Assembly: GCA_015066845.1 (NCBI GenBank)
Contig: SVNO01000007.1
Location: 1-45,925, forward strand
Direction: 5' to 3'
Source of the DNA: Ruminococcus sp.
GTDB taxonomy: Bacteria; Bacillota; Clostridia; Oscillospirales; Ruminococcaceae
Length of the DNA: 45,925 nt
Under the pieces are notes generated by a model. It had not been told where the DNA came from, made no database searches, and worked only from the letters and a program-made list of their open reading frames with translations. Positions 14,355 through 22,566 of this stretch are shown here, piece after piece. The position numbers were made by a program, and so were the translations under genes. Every line of letters begins with the position of its first letter. Positions within the stretch are counted from its first letter, which is position 1.

Positions 14355-15374
14355 TTATGCTGTGATGCTTCCAGCCACTGAAATGATGAAGCCGTCCACG
14401 TTGTTGCCGGAAATCTCATAATCCTGATTGGTCGGCAGCGGAACGCTCGTCTGGGAGGAAACAGAAGGTTCATAGAAAATGCTGTAGGTCGTATCGCCCA
14501 ATGTGTACTGCATCGGTGCGTCCACTGTGTACTCACGAAGCGTTTCAAGGTACTGCGAAAGCGTCAGCCCGTTTTCATGCATGATGGATGCATGGAGCTT
14601 TCCGACATAGCGCAGGTGATAGGGGGCAGCGGATACACCCGTCACGTCTGCATCAGCTTCTGTGTAGCTGAAAATGAACCCATATTTCCAGCTGTTGCTC
14701 AGCAGCCATGGATTGGCTGTTCTGAGCTTGTTGAGCGTGTCGTCCGGATTGATGGTGCAGAAGTCTAATCCATAGCCGCTGCTGCGATCCGGCAGTGCGT
14801 CCTGATAGAATGAACCGGGTGCGTCATACGGTGCCATGGTGCTGTAAATCATCAGCCCAGCCATGCCATTGTCCGCGAAATAAGCATCACCCATTTCGTT
14901 CATCGCATTGAATACTTCCGGACGTGTGCTGAAGTCCAGACGCTTCATGCGATAGCTTGCGTTCTTGTTATGAAATGTCACCAGATCACCCGTTGTACCG
15001 GAGAACGGATGGCTCTCGTCAAGGAGAATCAGCGGGCCGTTATGTACAAATGTCGCATCTATCTGCGTCATGGCGTACCCTTCCGGTACGGGATCCTGCG
15101 GCTTTTCAAATAATTCCGTTGCCGCGTCCTGAATCAGCACTTCTTCCGTTGTTTCCGGAATGAACGGTGCTCTGGTTGCCGGCTGTGTTTCCGGCGGCTG
15201 TGTTTCAAGTGTGATGTCCGTAGGCTCTGTTGTCCATTCGACATTGCCCGATGGCGGGTCAACTGCACGCCTTACTGCGTCGGCAAACCATACACCGCCC
15301 AGCGCAAATACGCTGATGAGCAGCAGTCCTGCGGGAGCAATACGGCGCTTTCTGCGTTTCTGTCTTGTTCTCAT
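14355..15374 (-). CDS. VanY-like (peptidase M15B) domain protein with degenerate active site
   Basis: 339 residues: an Arg/Lys-rich N-terminus, one membrane helix (about 12-32), a Thr/Pro/Glu-rich linker (about 40-85), then a D,D-carboxypeptidase-like domain. The VanY fold is recognised from DRSSGYGLDFC (about residue 197), ANPWLLSNSWKYGFIF, APYHLRYVG (about 254) and ENGLTLSQYLETLREY. In active VanY enzymes the corresponding motifs are SEHQTGxAxD and EPWHxRYVG. Here the first zinc His and the catalytic Glu (EPWH to APYH) appear lost, while the Asp and second His remain. It probably binds peptidoglycan or acts as a regulator rather than hydrolysing. The ATG overlaps the stop of the upstream D,D-carboxypeptidase gene by 4 bases, implying translational coupling. 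Confidence 0.75.
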   Translation of the reverse strand: MRTRQKRRKRRIAPAGLLLISVFALGGVWFADAVRRAVDPPSGNVEWTTEPTDITLETQPPETQPATRAPFIPETTEEVLIQDAATELFEKPQDPVPEGYAMTQIDATFVHNGPLILLDESHPFSGTTGDLVTFHNKNASYRMKRLDFSTRPEVFNAMNEMGDAYFADNGMAGLMIYSTMAPYDAPGSFYQDALPDRSSGYGLDFCTINPDDTLNKLRTANPWLLSNSWKYGFIFSYTEADADVTGVSAAPYHLRYVGKLHASIMHENGLTLSQYLETLREYTVDAPMQYTLGDTTYSIFYEPSVSSQTSVPLPTNQDYEISGNNVDGFIISVAGSITA

Positions 15375-16582
15375 GCTGCATCCCTCGTTTCTTCTGTTCC
15401 TGTCTCTGTCTCTGTTTCTGTTTCTGTCTCTGTGGTTGTATCTGTAGGCTGCGGTGCCTGCTGCACCTGACCGGGGGAGAGGGCATTCGGATCTTCTGTC
15501 TTTGTATCCTCCTCATCCATCGGGTATGTGCCTGTGATTGTGCCATAGAGCTTGAATGCGTCAAATACCGGCTTCCATTTTGTCAGACCGCCTGCTGTGA
15601 CTGCAAGGTAGGTATGACCATCCGGTGTCTGCGCAAAGCTTGCAAGGCAATTGCCGGCTTCATCGGTGAAGCCTGTTTTACCGCCATAAATCGTGATGCC
15701 CTCAACCTCTGTACCATACATACGGCTGAGCATGGTGCTGTACATCTGGATGCCCTCCGGACTCTGGGGAGTCTGTGCGGTGGTGTAGGTGAATGTCGAG
15801 ATGATTTCTTTGCACAAATCATTCTGCATACAATATTCCAGAATCAGCGCGATATCTGTGACGGTGCTGTAATGGTCGGGGTCATGCAGACCTGTGGGAT
15901 TGGTGAAATGGGTATTTTTCAGCTCCAGTTCTGCAACTTTCTCGTTCATCATCTCCACGAACGCTTCCTCCGAACCTGCCACATACTGCGCCAGTGCCGC
16001 GGTTGCATCACCGCCGGAGGGGAGTGCTGCACCATAGAGCAGGTCGAGAATGGAGCACAGCTCACCGGTCTGGAATCCTGCCATGGAGGCGTTCTGCGCA
16101 TACAGGGGCGCAAGAATTTCATCGGTCATGAGGAACGTGTCATTGAGATTTTCCGTCCGTTCAATGGCAACGATCAGCGTCATGAGCTTGGTCATGGACG
16201 CAGGATAAATAATCTGCTCGCTGTTCTTGTCGGCAAGCACTTTGTTGTTGTCAAGGTCAATCAGCACTGCATGGGTGCTTGCAATGCCGTCAAGTTTCGT
16301 CAGAATATCGCCGTTTCTTTCCGGATACAGCACGGGCGGCAGGTACATTTTCAGTACTGCTTCATACTTTGGGGATACAAGTGCCGATGCCGGACGAAGC
16401 TCCGCCTGCGCGGATGTGGTCGGTTTCTGGGGATTGTTCTTCTCTTTGTCGATCGGTGTGGATAGTATATGAATAATGGCGATAATGCCGATAATTATGA
16501 TTACAATCAAAACCCCCAACAACAAAAAGGCACTCCAATCTTTAATGTGCCTGAGGGTCTTTTTGCGTTTTTTCTTCTTCAA
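15371..16582 (-). CDS. DacF-type serine D-alanyl-D-alanine carboxypeptidase (S11)
   Basis: Penicillin-binding protein that trims the terminal D-Ala of peptidoglycan stem peptides outside the membrane. About 403 residues: Lys/Arg-rich start, one membrane anchor (about 20-40), catalytic domain, acidic Thr/Glu tail. Nucleophile motif SMTK at about residue 129, KTG at about 302; the SxN box appears as PSGGDA (about 188). The tail is a Thr-Glu dipeptide repeat encoded by a near-tandem six-base repeat. The start is TTG 16582: AGGAGGAG lies 8 bases upstream in the gene orientation, and the longer frame upstream overlaps the ribosome-binding site. First gene of a two-gene operon with the VanY-like gene. 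Confidence 0.88.
   Translation of the reverse strand: MKKKKRKKTLRHIKDWSAFLLLGVLIVIIIIGIIAIIHILSTPIDKEKNNPQKPTTSAQAELRPASALVSPKYEAVLKMYLPPVLYPERNGDILTKLDGIASTHAVLIDLDNNKVLADKNSEQIIYPASMTKLMTLIVAIERTENLNDTFLMTDEILAPLYAQNASMAGFQTGELCSILDLLYGAALPSGGDATAALAQYVAGSEEAFVEMMNEKVAELELKNTHFTNPTGLHDPDHYSTVTDIALILEYCMQNDLCKEIISTFTYTTAQTPQSPEGIQMYSTMLSRMYGTEVEGITIYGGKTGFTDEAGNCLASFAQTPDGHTYLAVTAGGLTKWKPVFDAFKLYGTITGTYPMDEEDTKTEDPNALSPGQVQQAPQPTDTTTETETETETETGTEETRDAA
15395..15440. repeat. Six-base microsatellite in the carboxypeptidase tail
   Basis: The plus strand reads repeated TCTGTC/TCTGTT units, coding on the minus strand for alternating Thr and Glu. Gain or loss of six-base units would keep the frame and change the tail length. 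Confidence 0.6.
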
Positions 16583-16646
16583 TGGGATTACTCCTCCTGT
16601 TTCGTCTTTTCTACACAAAGGTGCTTATTCTTTTCTATCTATACTA

Positions 16647-16675
16647 ATTATAACTCACTTTGACAAAAATGTCAA
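16647..16675 (-). promoter_or_regulatory. Promoter of the dacF operon with palindrome over the -35 box
   Basis: In minus orientation TTGACA (16670-16675) and TATAAT (16647-16652) with 17 bp. The -35 is part of the dyad TTGACA-TTTT-TGTCAA, which could be an operator. Confidence 0.75.
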
Positions 16676-16811
16676 CAGTTTATTCATGATTCGCGAAAAA
16701 AAATTTCCGGAGGAATACGCGCCGAAATCGCGCTGTTCCATGCGAAAATGCAGTGAGGCGTGGGGAATATTTGTGCATTTCCACGAAAATGCAGGAAATC
16801 GAAAAAAACAC

Positions 16812-16840
16812 TTGCAATCCGCGCCGGAACGTGGTATAAT
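16812..16840 (+). promoter_or_regulatory. rpmE promoter
   Basis: TTGCAA at 16812-16817 and TATAAT at 16835-16840, spacer 17 bp. The leader is about 75 bases, long for this genome. Confidence 0.78.
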
Positions 16841-16921
16841 ATGAAAGTTAAATAGTACTACTGTCTAAGGGAACTGATGGGCTACTATGCAATGACACAT
16901 TGATGAAAGAGGTGAATTTTG

Positions 16922-17125
16922 ATGAAAAAGGACATCCATCCTACACTGTACAAGACCACAATTACTTGCCATTGCGGTAACGTGATCGAAACACAGTCTA
17001 CCAAGCAGGATATCAAGGTGGAAATTTGCTCCAAGTGCCATCCGTTCTTCACCGGTAAGCAGAAGCTTGTAGATACCGGCGGACGCGTTGACAGATTCAA
17101 GAAGCGTTTCAATCTCGATAAGTAA
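16922..17125 (+). CDS. rpmE: 50S ribosomal protein L31 (zinc-binding form)
   Basis: 67 residues. KKDIHPTLY at the start and the four cysteines Cys16, Cys18, Cys36 and Cys39 ([14 protein letters not shown]) identify the C+ form of L31, which binds zinc on the large ribosomal subunit. [11 protein letters not shown] near the end is also diagnostic. ATG 16922 is preferred to the TTG one codon earlier; AAGAGGTG is well spaced. The C- paralogue was not seen in the window. Confidence 0.95.
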   Translation: MKKDIHPTLYKTTITCHCGNVIETQSTKQDIKVEICSKCHPFFTGKQKLVDTGGRVDRFKKRFNLDK

Positions 17126-17191
17126 TGCAAAGATGAATAGTACGGGCGGTGCAGACTGCCCGTATTTTCATATATGAGGGGAGTGACAGCC

Positions 17192-17833
17192 ATGGATTAT
17201 TTTACGATTGCAGACTTTGCAGAAACCACCTTTACCGAAAAACGCTCCGAATTTATCGGCTATCTTGCGCCGGTTCTGACCAATGACGAGGCAGTGGGCT
17301 TCATCAACGACATTAAGGCGCAGCACAGAAAGGCGAAGCACCATGTCTATGCGTACATCCTGCGCGACTCAAACATCACACGTTACAGCGATGACGGCGA
17401 GCCGCAGGGAACAGCAGGTGTGCCGGTGCTCGATGTCCTGCAAAAGCGCGGTCTGACAGATGTCTGCTGCGTGGTAGTGCGCTATTTCGGCGGCATCCTC
17501 CTCGGCGGCGGCGGTCTTGTACGCGCGTATTCCCATAGCGCGGCACTGACCTGCGATGCAGCAAGCATCCTGCACATGTGCGAGAGCTGTCCGCTGTCGC
17601 TGCGCATGGACTACACGCTCTATGGAAAGGTAACGCATATTTTGCCGGAATATGGGGTAATTGAATCCGGCAGCGAATTCGGCACGGAAGTCTGGCTGGA
17701 ACTTCAGGTGCGCCTTGAGGTACTCGACCGTCTGATGCGTGATTTGACAGAATTGTCCAACGGCAGAATCCACATGGAATGCGGAAAAACCGGATATGCG
17801 GATTTTTCTGCGGCTGTGAAAAAAACTTTCTGA
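17192..17833 (+). CDS. YigZ/IMPACT family protein
   Basis: 213 residues from ATG 17192, which has GGGGAG 8 bases upstream; the in-frame ATG at 17174 overlaps that site. Two-domain family: the N-terminal UPF0029/IMPACT part has EKRSEFIGYLAPV, KAKHHVYAYI, YSDDGEPQGTAGVPVLDVL and VRYFGGILLGGGGLVRAYS, all strongly conserved. The C-terminal part is a small ferredoxin-like DUF1949 domain. Eukaryotic IMPACT regulates translation; the bacterial function is unsettled. Confidence 0.9.
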   Translation: MDYFTIADFAETTFTEKRSEFIGYLAPVLTNDEAVGFINDIKAQHRKAKHHVYAYILRDSNITRYSDDGEPQGTAGVPVLDVLQKRGLTDVCCVVVRYFGGILLGGGGLVRAYSHSAALTCDAASILHMCESCPLSLRMDYTLYGKVTHILPEYGVIESGSEFGTEVWLELQVRLEVLDRLMRDLTELSNGRIHMECGKTGYADFSAAVKKTF

Positions 17834-17847
17834 AGAAAAGAGGGTTT

Positions 17848-17875
17848 TTGACGGAACGAATCGTATACATATATA
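17848..17875 (+). promoter_or_regulatory. Probable promoter of the dgt-dnaG-rpoD operon
   Basis: TTGACG at 17848-17853 and TATATA at 17870-17875 (16 bp). An inverted repeat, CGAATCGT at 17857-17864 and ACGATTCG at 17889-17896, brackets the -10, and its right arm abuts the dgt ribosome-binding site GGGGAGGTG. Confidence 0.5.
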
Positions 17876-17908
17876 GAAGGTATTGCACACGATTCGGGGA
17901 GGTGTTCC

Positions 17909-18904
17909 ATGACAATTCGCGAACAGATACAGCAGCGTGAAGCAGAAACGCTGCATGAGCTTGCCTGCCGCAGCACGGATGCAGTGCACACAGCGCGTAC
18001 TCATCCGCAGGAGGATTGCCCCTACCGCACGGCATTTCAGCGTGACAGGGACAGAATTCTGCACTGCAACGCATTCCGCAGACTCAAACGCAAAACGCAG
18101 GTCTTTCTCTCACCGGTCGGCGACCACTACCGTACACGGCTGACGCATACACTGGAAGTGGCGCAGGTTGCACGGACAATTGCCCGTGCCATGGCATTGC
18201 ACGAGGATTTGACGGAAGCCATCGCCCTTGGCCATGACCTTGGTCACGCGCCGTTCGGACATGCAGGAGAAGCCGTGCTTAACAACATCTGCCCCCATGG
18301 CTACCGCCATTACGAGCAGAGCGTGCGCGTGGTCGAATACATCGAAAAAAAGGGGGAGGGACTTAACCTCACTTTTGCCGTGCGCAATGGCATTCTCTGC
18401 CATACCAACCGGACAGCGGATACGCTGGAGGGGAATATTGTTCGTGTTGCGGACAAAATTGCATACATCAATCACGACATTGACGATGCCGTCCGTGCAG
18501 GATTGCTCCGCAGTGAGGACTTGCCGGCGGATGCGATACAAGTGCTCGGCACGACAAAAACCGAACGTATTACCGCCATGATTGCGGCGGTGATTGCCCA
18601 TGGCTATGATTCAATTGCCATGACCGCGCCCGTGCAGGAGGCGCACGACATCCTGCATGAATTCATGTACCGCAGTGTGTACTATAACCCGACAGCCAAG
18701 CGCGAGGAGAAAAAAGCCACAGTTCTGCTTGAAACGCTCTATGCGCATTTCCGGAAGCATCCTGAACAGTTGCCGGAGGATTACCGCGCAATTGCGGACA
18801 AAACGGACATTGACCGTGCTGTCTGCGACTATATTTCCGGTATGAGTGACGGCTACGCGGTGGACCTTTACTCGGAGCTGTTTGTTCCGAAATTCTGGAA
18901 GTAG
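17909..18904 (+). CDS. dgt: dGTPase-like HD-domain triphosphohydrolase
   Basis: 331 residues. HD phosphohydrolase that cleaves dNTPs to nucleoside and triphosphate in characterised relatives. Conserved elements: FQRDRDRILHCNAFRRLKRK, then HYRTRLTHTLEVAQVA, the HD pair in ALGHDLGHAPFGHAGE, and the last metal Asp in VRVADKIAYINHDIDDA. The GGGGAGGTG site is 6 bases from ATG 17909. dgt next to dnaG and rpoD is a common Clostridia arrangement, and the adjacent dnaG start follows directly, suggesting coupling. Confidence 0.9.
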   Translation: MTIREQIQQREAETLHELACRSTDAVHTARTHPQEDCPYRTAFQRDRDRILHCNAFRRLKRKTQVFLSPVGDHYRTRLTHTLEVAQVARTIARAMALHEDLTEAIALGHDLGHAPFGHAGEAVLNNICPHGYRHYEQSVRVVEYIEKKGEGLNLTFAVRNGILCHTNRTADTLEGNIVRVADKIAYINHDIDDAVRAGLLRSEDLPADAIQVLGTTKTERITAMIAAVIAHGYDSIAMTAPVQEAHDILHEFMYRSVYYNPTAKREEKKATVLLETLYAHFRKHPEQLPEDYRAIADKTDIDRAVCDYISGMSDGYAVDLYSELFVPKFWK

Positions 18905-20665
18905 GTGAAAGGATTGCTCTCCGAGGATTTTATGTACCGACTGCGCGAGTCGAATGACATCGTTTCCGCATTCGGAATGTATGTCACGCTGAAAAAACGC
19001 GGCAGAACGCATGTCTGCAACTGCCCGTTCCATTCGGAAAAAACGCCGTCCTGCACGGTTTATCCCGATACGCAAAGCTTTTACTGCTTCGGCTGCGGTG
19101 CCGGCGGCGATGTGATTACCTTCACCATGAAAATGGAAAACCTCAGTTATATGGAGGCTGTCCGGATGCTTGCCCAGCGATGCGGCATGGAACTGCCCAC
19201 GCAGAATGCCGATGAAGCGAAAACTGCCAAACGCAGGGTGCGTTGTCTGGAAATCAATCGGGAAGCGGCAAATTTCTTTTATAAACAGCTTATTTCGGGG
19301 CAGGATAAGAGGGGACTGCACTATTTTGCAGAACGAAAGCTCAGCCCTGCCATCATCAAAAAATACGGGCTTGGCTATGCCCCCGATGACTGGAACATGC
19401 TGCGCGACCACTTGCGTGGTCTTGGGTACAGTGACGAGGAGCTTGTGACTGCCGGTGTCTGCCAGCAGGCACAAAGCGGCAAGGTTTACGATAATTTCCG
19501 TAACCGCGTGATATTTCCCATTGTCGATTTGCGCGGCAATGTTATCGGCTTCGGCGGCAGAGTGCTTGACGACAGCAAGCCAAAATACCTGAATACCGGA
19601 AAAACACCGGTATTTGACAAGGGGCGCAATCTCTTTTCGATGCAGTTTGCGAAAAATGCTGCCTCCACCACCATGATTCTTGCGGAGGGCTACATGGATG
19701 TCATTGCCATCCATCAGGCAGGCTTTGAAAATGTTGTTGCCACTCTCGGCACGGCAATTACCCCCGACCAAGCGCGGCTGATTTCCCAGTACGCCAAGGA
19801 AGTGGTGATTGCCTATGACAGTGACGGCGCAGGACAGGCAGCCACACAGAAAGCCATGAACCATTTCAGTGCAGTGGGCTTGCCTACGCGCATTCTGAAG
19901 ATGGAGGGGGCGAAGGACCCTGACGAATTTATCAAACGCTACGGCGCGGAGCAGTTCCGCATTCTCATTGACCATGCCGGTGACGCATTGAATTTCCGGC
20001 TTGACAAATGTCGGGACGGACTGGATTTGCAGACGGAAATCGGCAAAACGGAGCTGCTGCGGCGCAGTGTGAATGTACTTGCAGAAATTACCAATCCCCT
20101 TGAACGGGAAATCTATATTGGCAGAACCGCCAAAGAGCTTGAAATCCGCGTGGAAACGCTGCAAATGCAGGTGGACCGTGCCGTGCGCAGGACGGTGCGT
20201 GACACGAAACAGTCGCAGTTCCGTGCCATCGAAGCACAGGCACTCCAGCGTGACGAGCTGAATCCACAGGCACAGCAATTCCCCAAGGAAAGCCGCGCAG
20301 AAGAACAGATCCTGTCCTATCTGATGCACTATCCGGAGGATTATGCAATGCTCTGGAGCGAGCTGCCGCCTACATATTTTGTCACAGAGTTTCACCGGCG
20401 CGTTTATGAAACCATCTGCCGGATGCTGACTGATTACACGCAGTTCCACCTTTCCATGCTCGCAGACAAGTTCACTGCGGATGAAATGGGCAGAATTACG
20501 CGGATTCAGGTAAAAGGACGTGAATTCCCCGTGGACAGGGATACACTTGAGGAGTGTTTCACTGTGCTGCGGAATTTCAGAAACCATGTCCAGCCAAGTC
20601 AGGACATGTCGGACGAGGATTTGCGCAAGCTCCTCGCCCAGAAAAAGAACCATCAAGCGAAGTAG
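18905..20665 (+). CDS. dnaG: DNA primase
   Basis: Makes RNA primers at the replication fork. 586 residues. The N-terminal zinc ribbon ([12 protein letters not shown], then [12 protein letters not shown]) spans about residues 38-65. The RNA-polymerase core contains YAPDDWNML and [20 protein letters not shown]. The TOPRIM domain begins at [11 protein letters not shown] (about residue 258) and has the DSD metal site in [11 protein letters not shown]. The helicase-binding C-terminal domain contains [13 protein letters not shown]. The start is GTG 18905, immediately after the dgt stop, with only a weak ribosome-binding site, so translation is likely coupled. Confidence 0.95.
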   Translation: MKGLLSEDFMYRLRESNDIVSAFGMYVTLKKRGRTHVCNCPFHSEKTPSCTVYPDTQSFYCFGCGAGGDVITFTMKMENLSYMEAVRMLAQRCGMELPTQNADEAKTAKRRVRCLEINREAANFFYKQLISGQDKRGLHYFAERKLSPAIIKKYGLGYAPDDWNMLRDHLRGLGYSDEELVTAGVCQQAQSGKVYDNFRNRVIFPIVDLRGNVIGFGGRVLDDSKPKYLNTGKTPVFDKGRNLFSMQFAKNAASTTMILAEGYMDVIAIHQAGFENVVATLGTAITPDQARLISQYAKEVVIAYDSDGAGQAATQKAMNHFSAVGLPTRILKMEGAKDPDEFIKRYGAEQFRILIDHAGDALNFRLDKCRDGLDLQTEIGKTELLRRSVNVLAEITNPLEREIYIGRTAKELEIRVETLQMQVDRAVRRTVRDTKQSQFRAIEAQALQRDELNPQAQQFPKESRAEEQILSYLMHYPEDYAMLWSELPPTYFVTEFHRRVYETICRMLTDYTQFHLSMLADKFTADEMGRITRIQVKGREFPVDRDTLEECFTVLRNFRNHVQPSQDMSDEDLRKLLAQKKNHQAK

Positions 20666-20676
20666 GAGGATGCGAA

Positions 20677-21777
20677 ATGGACAAGAAGTCAACAATTGAA
20701 GCATTGCTGGAGAAAGGCAAGGCAGCCGGAAAACTGACCACCAAGCAGATTTCCGATGCATTGGAGGAAATGGATTTTGATGCGGACCAGCTCAATTCGT
20801 TCTATGACAGCTGTGAGCATCTCAACATTGAAATTATCGACAACAATGTAGTGGATGATAATATCGACCTCAATAACATCCCTCTGATTGAGAATATTGA
20901 CGATGATATGGAAGCGGCACTGTCCACCGAAGGACTTGCTGTGGACGACCCTGTGAAAATTTACCTCAAGGAGATCGGCAGAGTGCCGCTGCTTTCGCAG
21001 GATGAGGAAGTCAAGCTCGCTGAAATCATGGTACAGGGTACACCACTGGAGGCAAAACGCGCCAAGCAGCGTTTGTCTGAAGCCAACCTGCGACTGGTTG
21101 TCAGCATTGCCAAGAAATATGTCGGCAGAGGTATGCAGTTCCTCGACCTGATTCAGGAGGGCAACCTCGGTCTGATTAAGGCTGTGGAGAAATTCGACTA
21201 CAACAAGGGCTTCAAATTCTCGACCTATGCAACATGGTGGATTCGTCAGGCGATCACCCGTGCCATTGCCGATCAGGCAAGAACCATCCGCATTCCCGTG
21301 CATATGGTAGAAACCATCACCAAGGTGAAGAAAATCACCAGTCAGCTTTTGCATGAAAACGGTCATGACCCATCACCGGAGGAAATTGCAGAGCGTCTGG
21401 AAATGTCCGTAGAGCGTGTGCGTGAAATTATGCGCATTGCACAGGACCCTGTTTCTCTGGAAACGCCCATCGGCGAGGAGGAGGACAGCCATCTGGGTGA
21501 CTTCATCCCCGATGATGACGCACCGGCACCGGCTGACGCAGCATCCCTGACGCTGCTGAAGGAGCAGCTGGAGGAAGTTCTGTCCACGCTGACCGACCGT
21601 GAGGCAAATGTACTGCGCCTGCGTTTTGGTCTGATTGACGGTCGTTCCCGTACCCTTGAGGAAGTGGGTGCACAGTTCAACGTTACCCGTGAGCGTATCC
21701 GCCAGATTGAGGCGAAGGCACTGCGCAAGCTGCGCCATCCGAGCAGAAGCAAGAAGGTCAAGGACTTCCTTGATTGA
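20677..21777 (+). CDS. rpoD: RNA polymerase primary sigma factor
   Basis: 366 residues from ATG 20677 with AGGAGG 7 bases upstream; the long upstream extension overlaps dnaG and is not family-like. Region 1.1 remnant (about 1-60), region 1.2 ([17 protein letters not shown]), region 2 ([39 protein letters not shown]), region 3 ([12 protein letters not shown]) and region 4 ([15 protein letters not shown]) are complete. The consensus -10 and -35 hexamers across this window fit recognition by this factor. Last gene of the dgt-dnaG-rpoD operon. Confidence 0.97.
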   Translation: MDKKSTIEALLEKGKAAGKLTTKQISDALEEMDFDADQLNSFYDSCEHLNIEIIDNNVVDDNIDLNNIPLIENIDDDMEAALSTEGLAVDDPVKIYLKEIGRVPLLSQDEEVKLAEIMVQGTPLEAKRAKQRLSEANLRLVVSIAKKYVGRGMQFLDLIQEGNLGLIKAVEKFDYNKGFKFSTYATWWIRQAITRAIADQARTIRIPVHMVETITKVKKITSQLLHENGHDPSPEEIAERLEMSVERVREIMRIAQDPVSLETPIGEEEDSHLGDFIPDDDAPAPADAASLTLLKEQLEEVLSTLTDREANVLRLRFGLIDGRSRTLEEVGAQFNVTRERIRQIEAKALRKLRHPSRSKKVKDFLD

Positions 21778-21779
21778 TG

Positions 21780-21822
21780 AAAATTCCCCCTTTTGCAGAA
21801 AATGCAGAAGGGGGATTTTTGC
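21780..21822 (+). terminator. rpoD terminator
   Basis: TCCCCCTTTTGCA (21785-21797) pairs with TGCAGAAGGGGGA (21803-21815) with one wobble and is followed by TTTTT. Confidence 0.88.
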
Positions 21823-21832
21823 GTCATACAGA

Positions 21833-21867
21833 GAAAAATCCCCTACCGGAACACGGCAGGGGATTGG
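21833..21867 (-). terminator. nadE-pyrE terminator
   Basis: In minus orientation ATCCCCTGCCG pairs with CCGGTAGGGGAT (one bulge) and is followed by TTTTT. Located directly after the pyrE stop. Confidence 0.82.
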
Positions 21868-21869
21868 TA

Positions 21870-22523
21870 TTACTTCACGCCATACTGCTCACGGTATGCC
21901 AGCATCTTGTCCAGATACTCCTTACCGGGTACAATGTCGTTTCTGATAGCGTCAATGATGTCCTCCATTGTCACGATGGGATATACCGTCACGCCGAATT
22001 CTTCCTTGACTTCCTGTACAGCGGACTTGTCACCCGTGCCGCGTTCCATGCGGTCAACGGTGATGACCATGCCTGTGACATCCACATTTGCTGCACCCTT
22101 GAGCTTGGGCATGGATTCACGCAGAGCCTTGCCGGAGGTCATAACGTCATCAATGATAACAACCTTTTCATCATCCACAAGCGTCTTGCCGACAAACATG
22201 CCGCCCTCGCCGTGGTCCTTTGCCTCCTTACGGTCGAAACAGTAGTTCACGTCAATGCCAAACTTGTTGCTCAGTGCCACAACCGTGGAAACAGCAAGCG
22301 GAATGCCCTTGTAAGCCGGTCCGAACAGGGTTTCTACCGGAATATTGTTGGCATGGATGCACTCAGCGTAGTATTCGCCGAGCTTTGCCAGCTGTGCACC
22401 GGTCTTGTAGTTGCCGCAGTTGATGAAATAGGGCGCGATTCTGCCGCTTTTCAGTGTGAATTCACCGAATGTCAGTACACCGCATTCCACCATGAATTTG
22501 ATAAAGCTTTCTTTGTAGGTCAT
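21870..22523 (-). CDS. pyrE: Orotate phosphoribosyltransferase
   Basis: Joins orotate and PRPP to give OMP in pyrimidine synthesis. 217 residues. The PRPP loop VVIIDDVMTSGKALRES, FTLKSGRIAPYFIN near the N-terminus and FGPAYKGIPLA are conserved. AGGAGG lies 8 bases before the ATG. It follows nadE by 43 bases and probably shares its transcript. No other pyr genes are in the window. Confidence 0.93.
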   Translation of the reverse strand: MTYKESFIKFMVECGVLTFGEFTLKSGRIAPYFINCGNYKTGAQLAKLGEYYAECIHANNIPVETLFGPAYKGIPLAVSTVVALSNKFGIDVNYCFDRKEAKDHGEGGMFVGKTLVDDEKVVIIDDVMTSGKALRESMPKLKGAANVDVTGMVITVDRMERGTGDKSAVQEVKEEFGVTVYPIVTMEDIIDAIRNDIVPGKEYLDKMLAYREQYGVK

Positions 22524-22566
22524 TGTATGTTCCTCCTATATTCTGGGGTTTTCCCCTATTTGACAT

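Larger units (their letters stand above)
16583..16921. other. Divergent intergenic region between dacF and rpmE
   Basis: Contains the minus-strand promoter at 16647-16675, about 135 bases with no recognised element apart from two copies of CGAAAATGCAG (near 16743 and 16785), the rpmE promoter at 16812-16840 and an approximately 75-base rpmE leader. No gene was recognised. Confidence 0.6.

Noticed and set aside
18611-20761. 716-codon open frame on the minus strand
   Set aside because: It lies antisense across the end of dgt, all of dnaG and the start of rpoD, which have full family motifs. It has no ribosome-binding site and a low-complexity composition typical of shadow frames in GC-biased codons.
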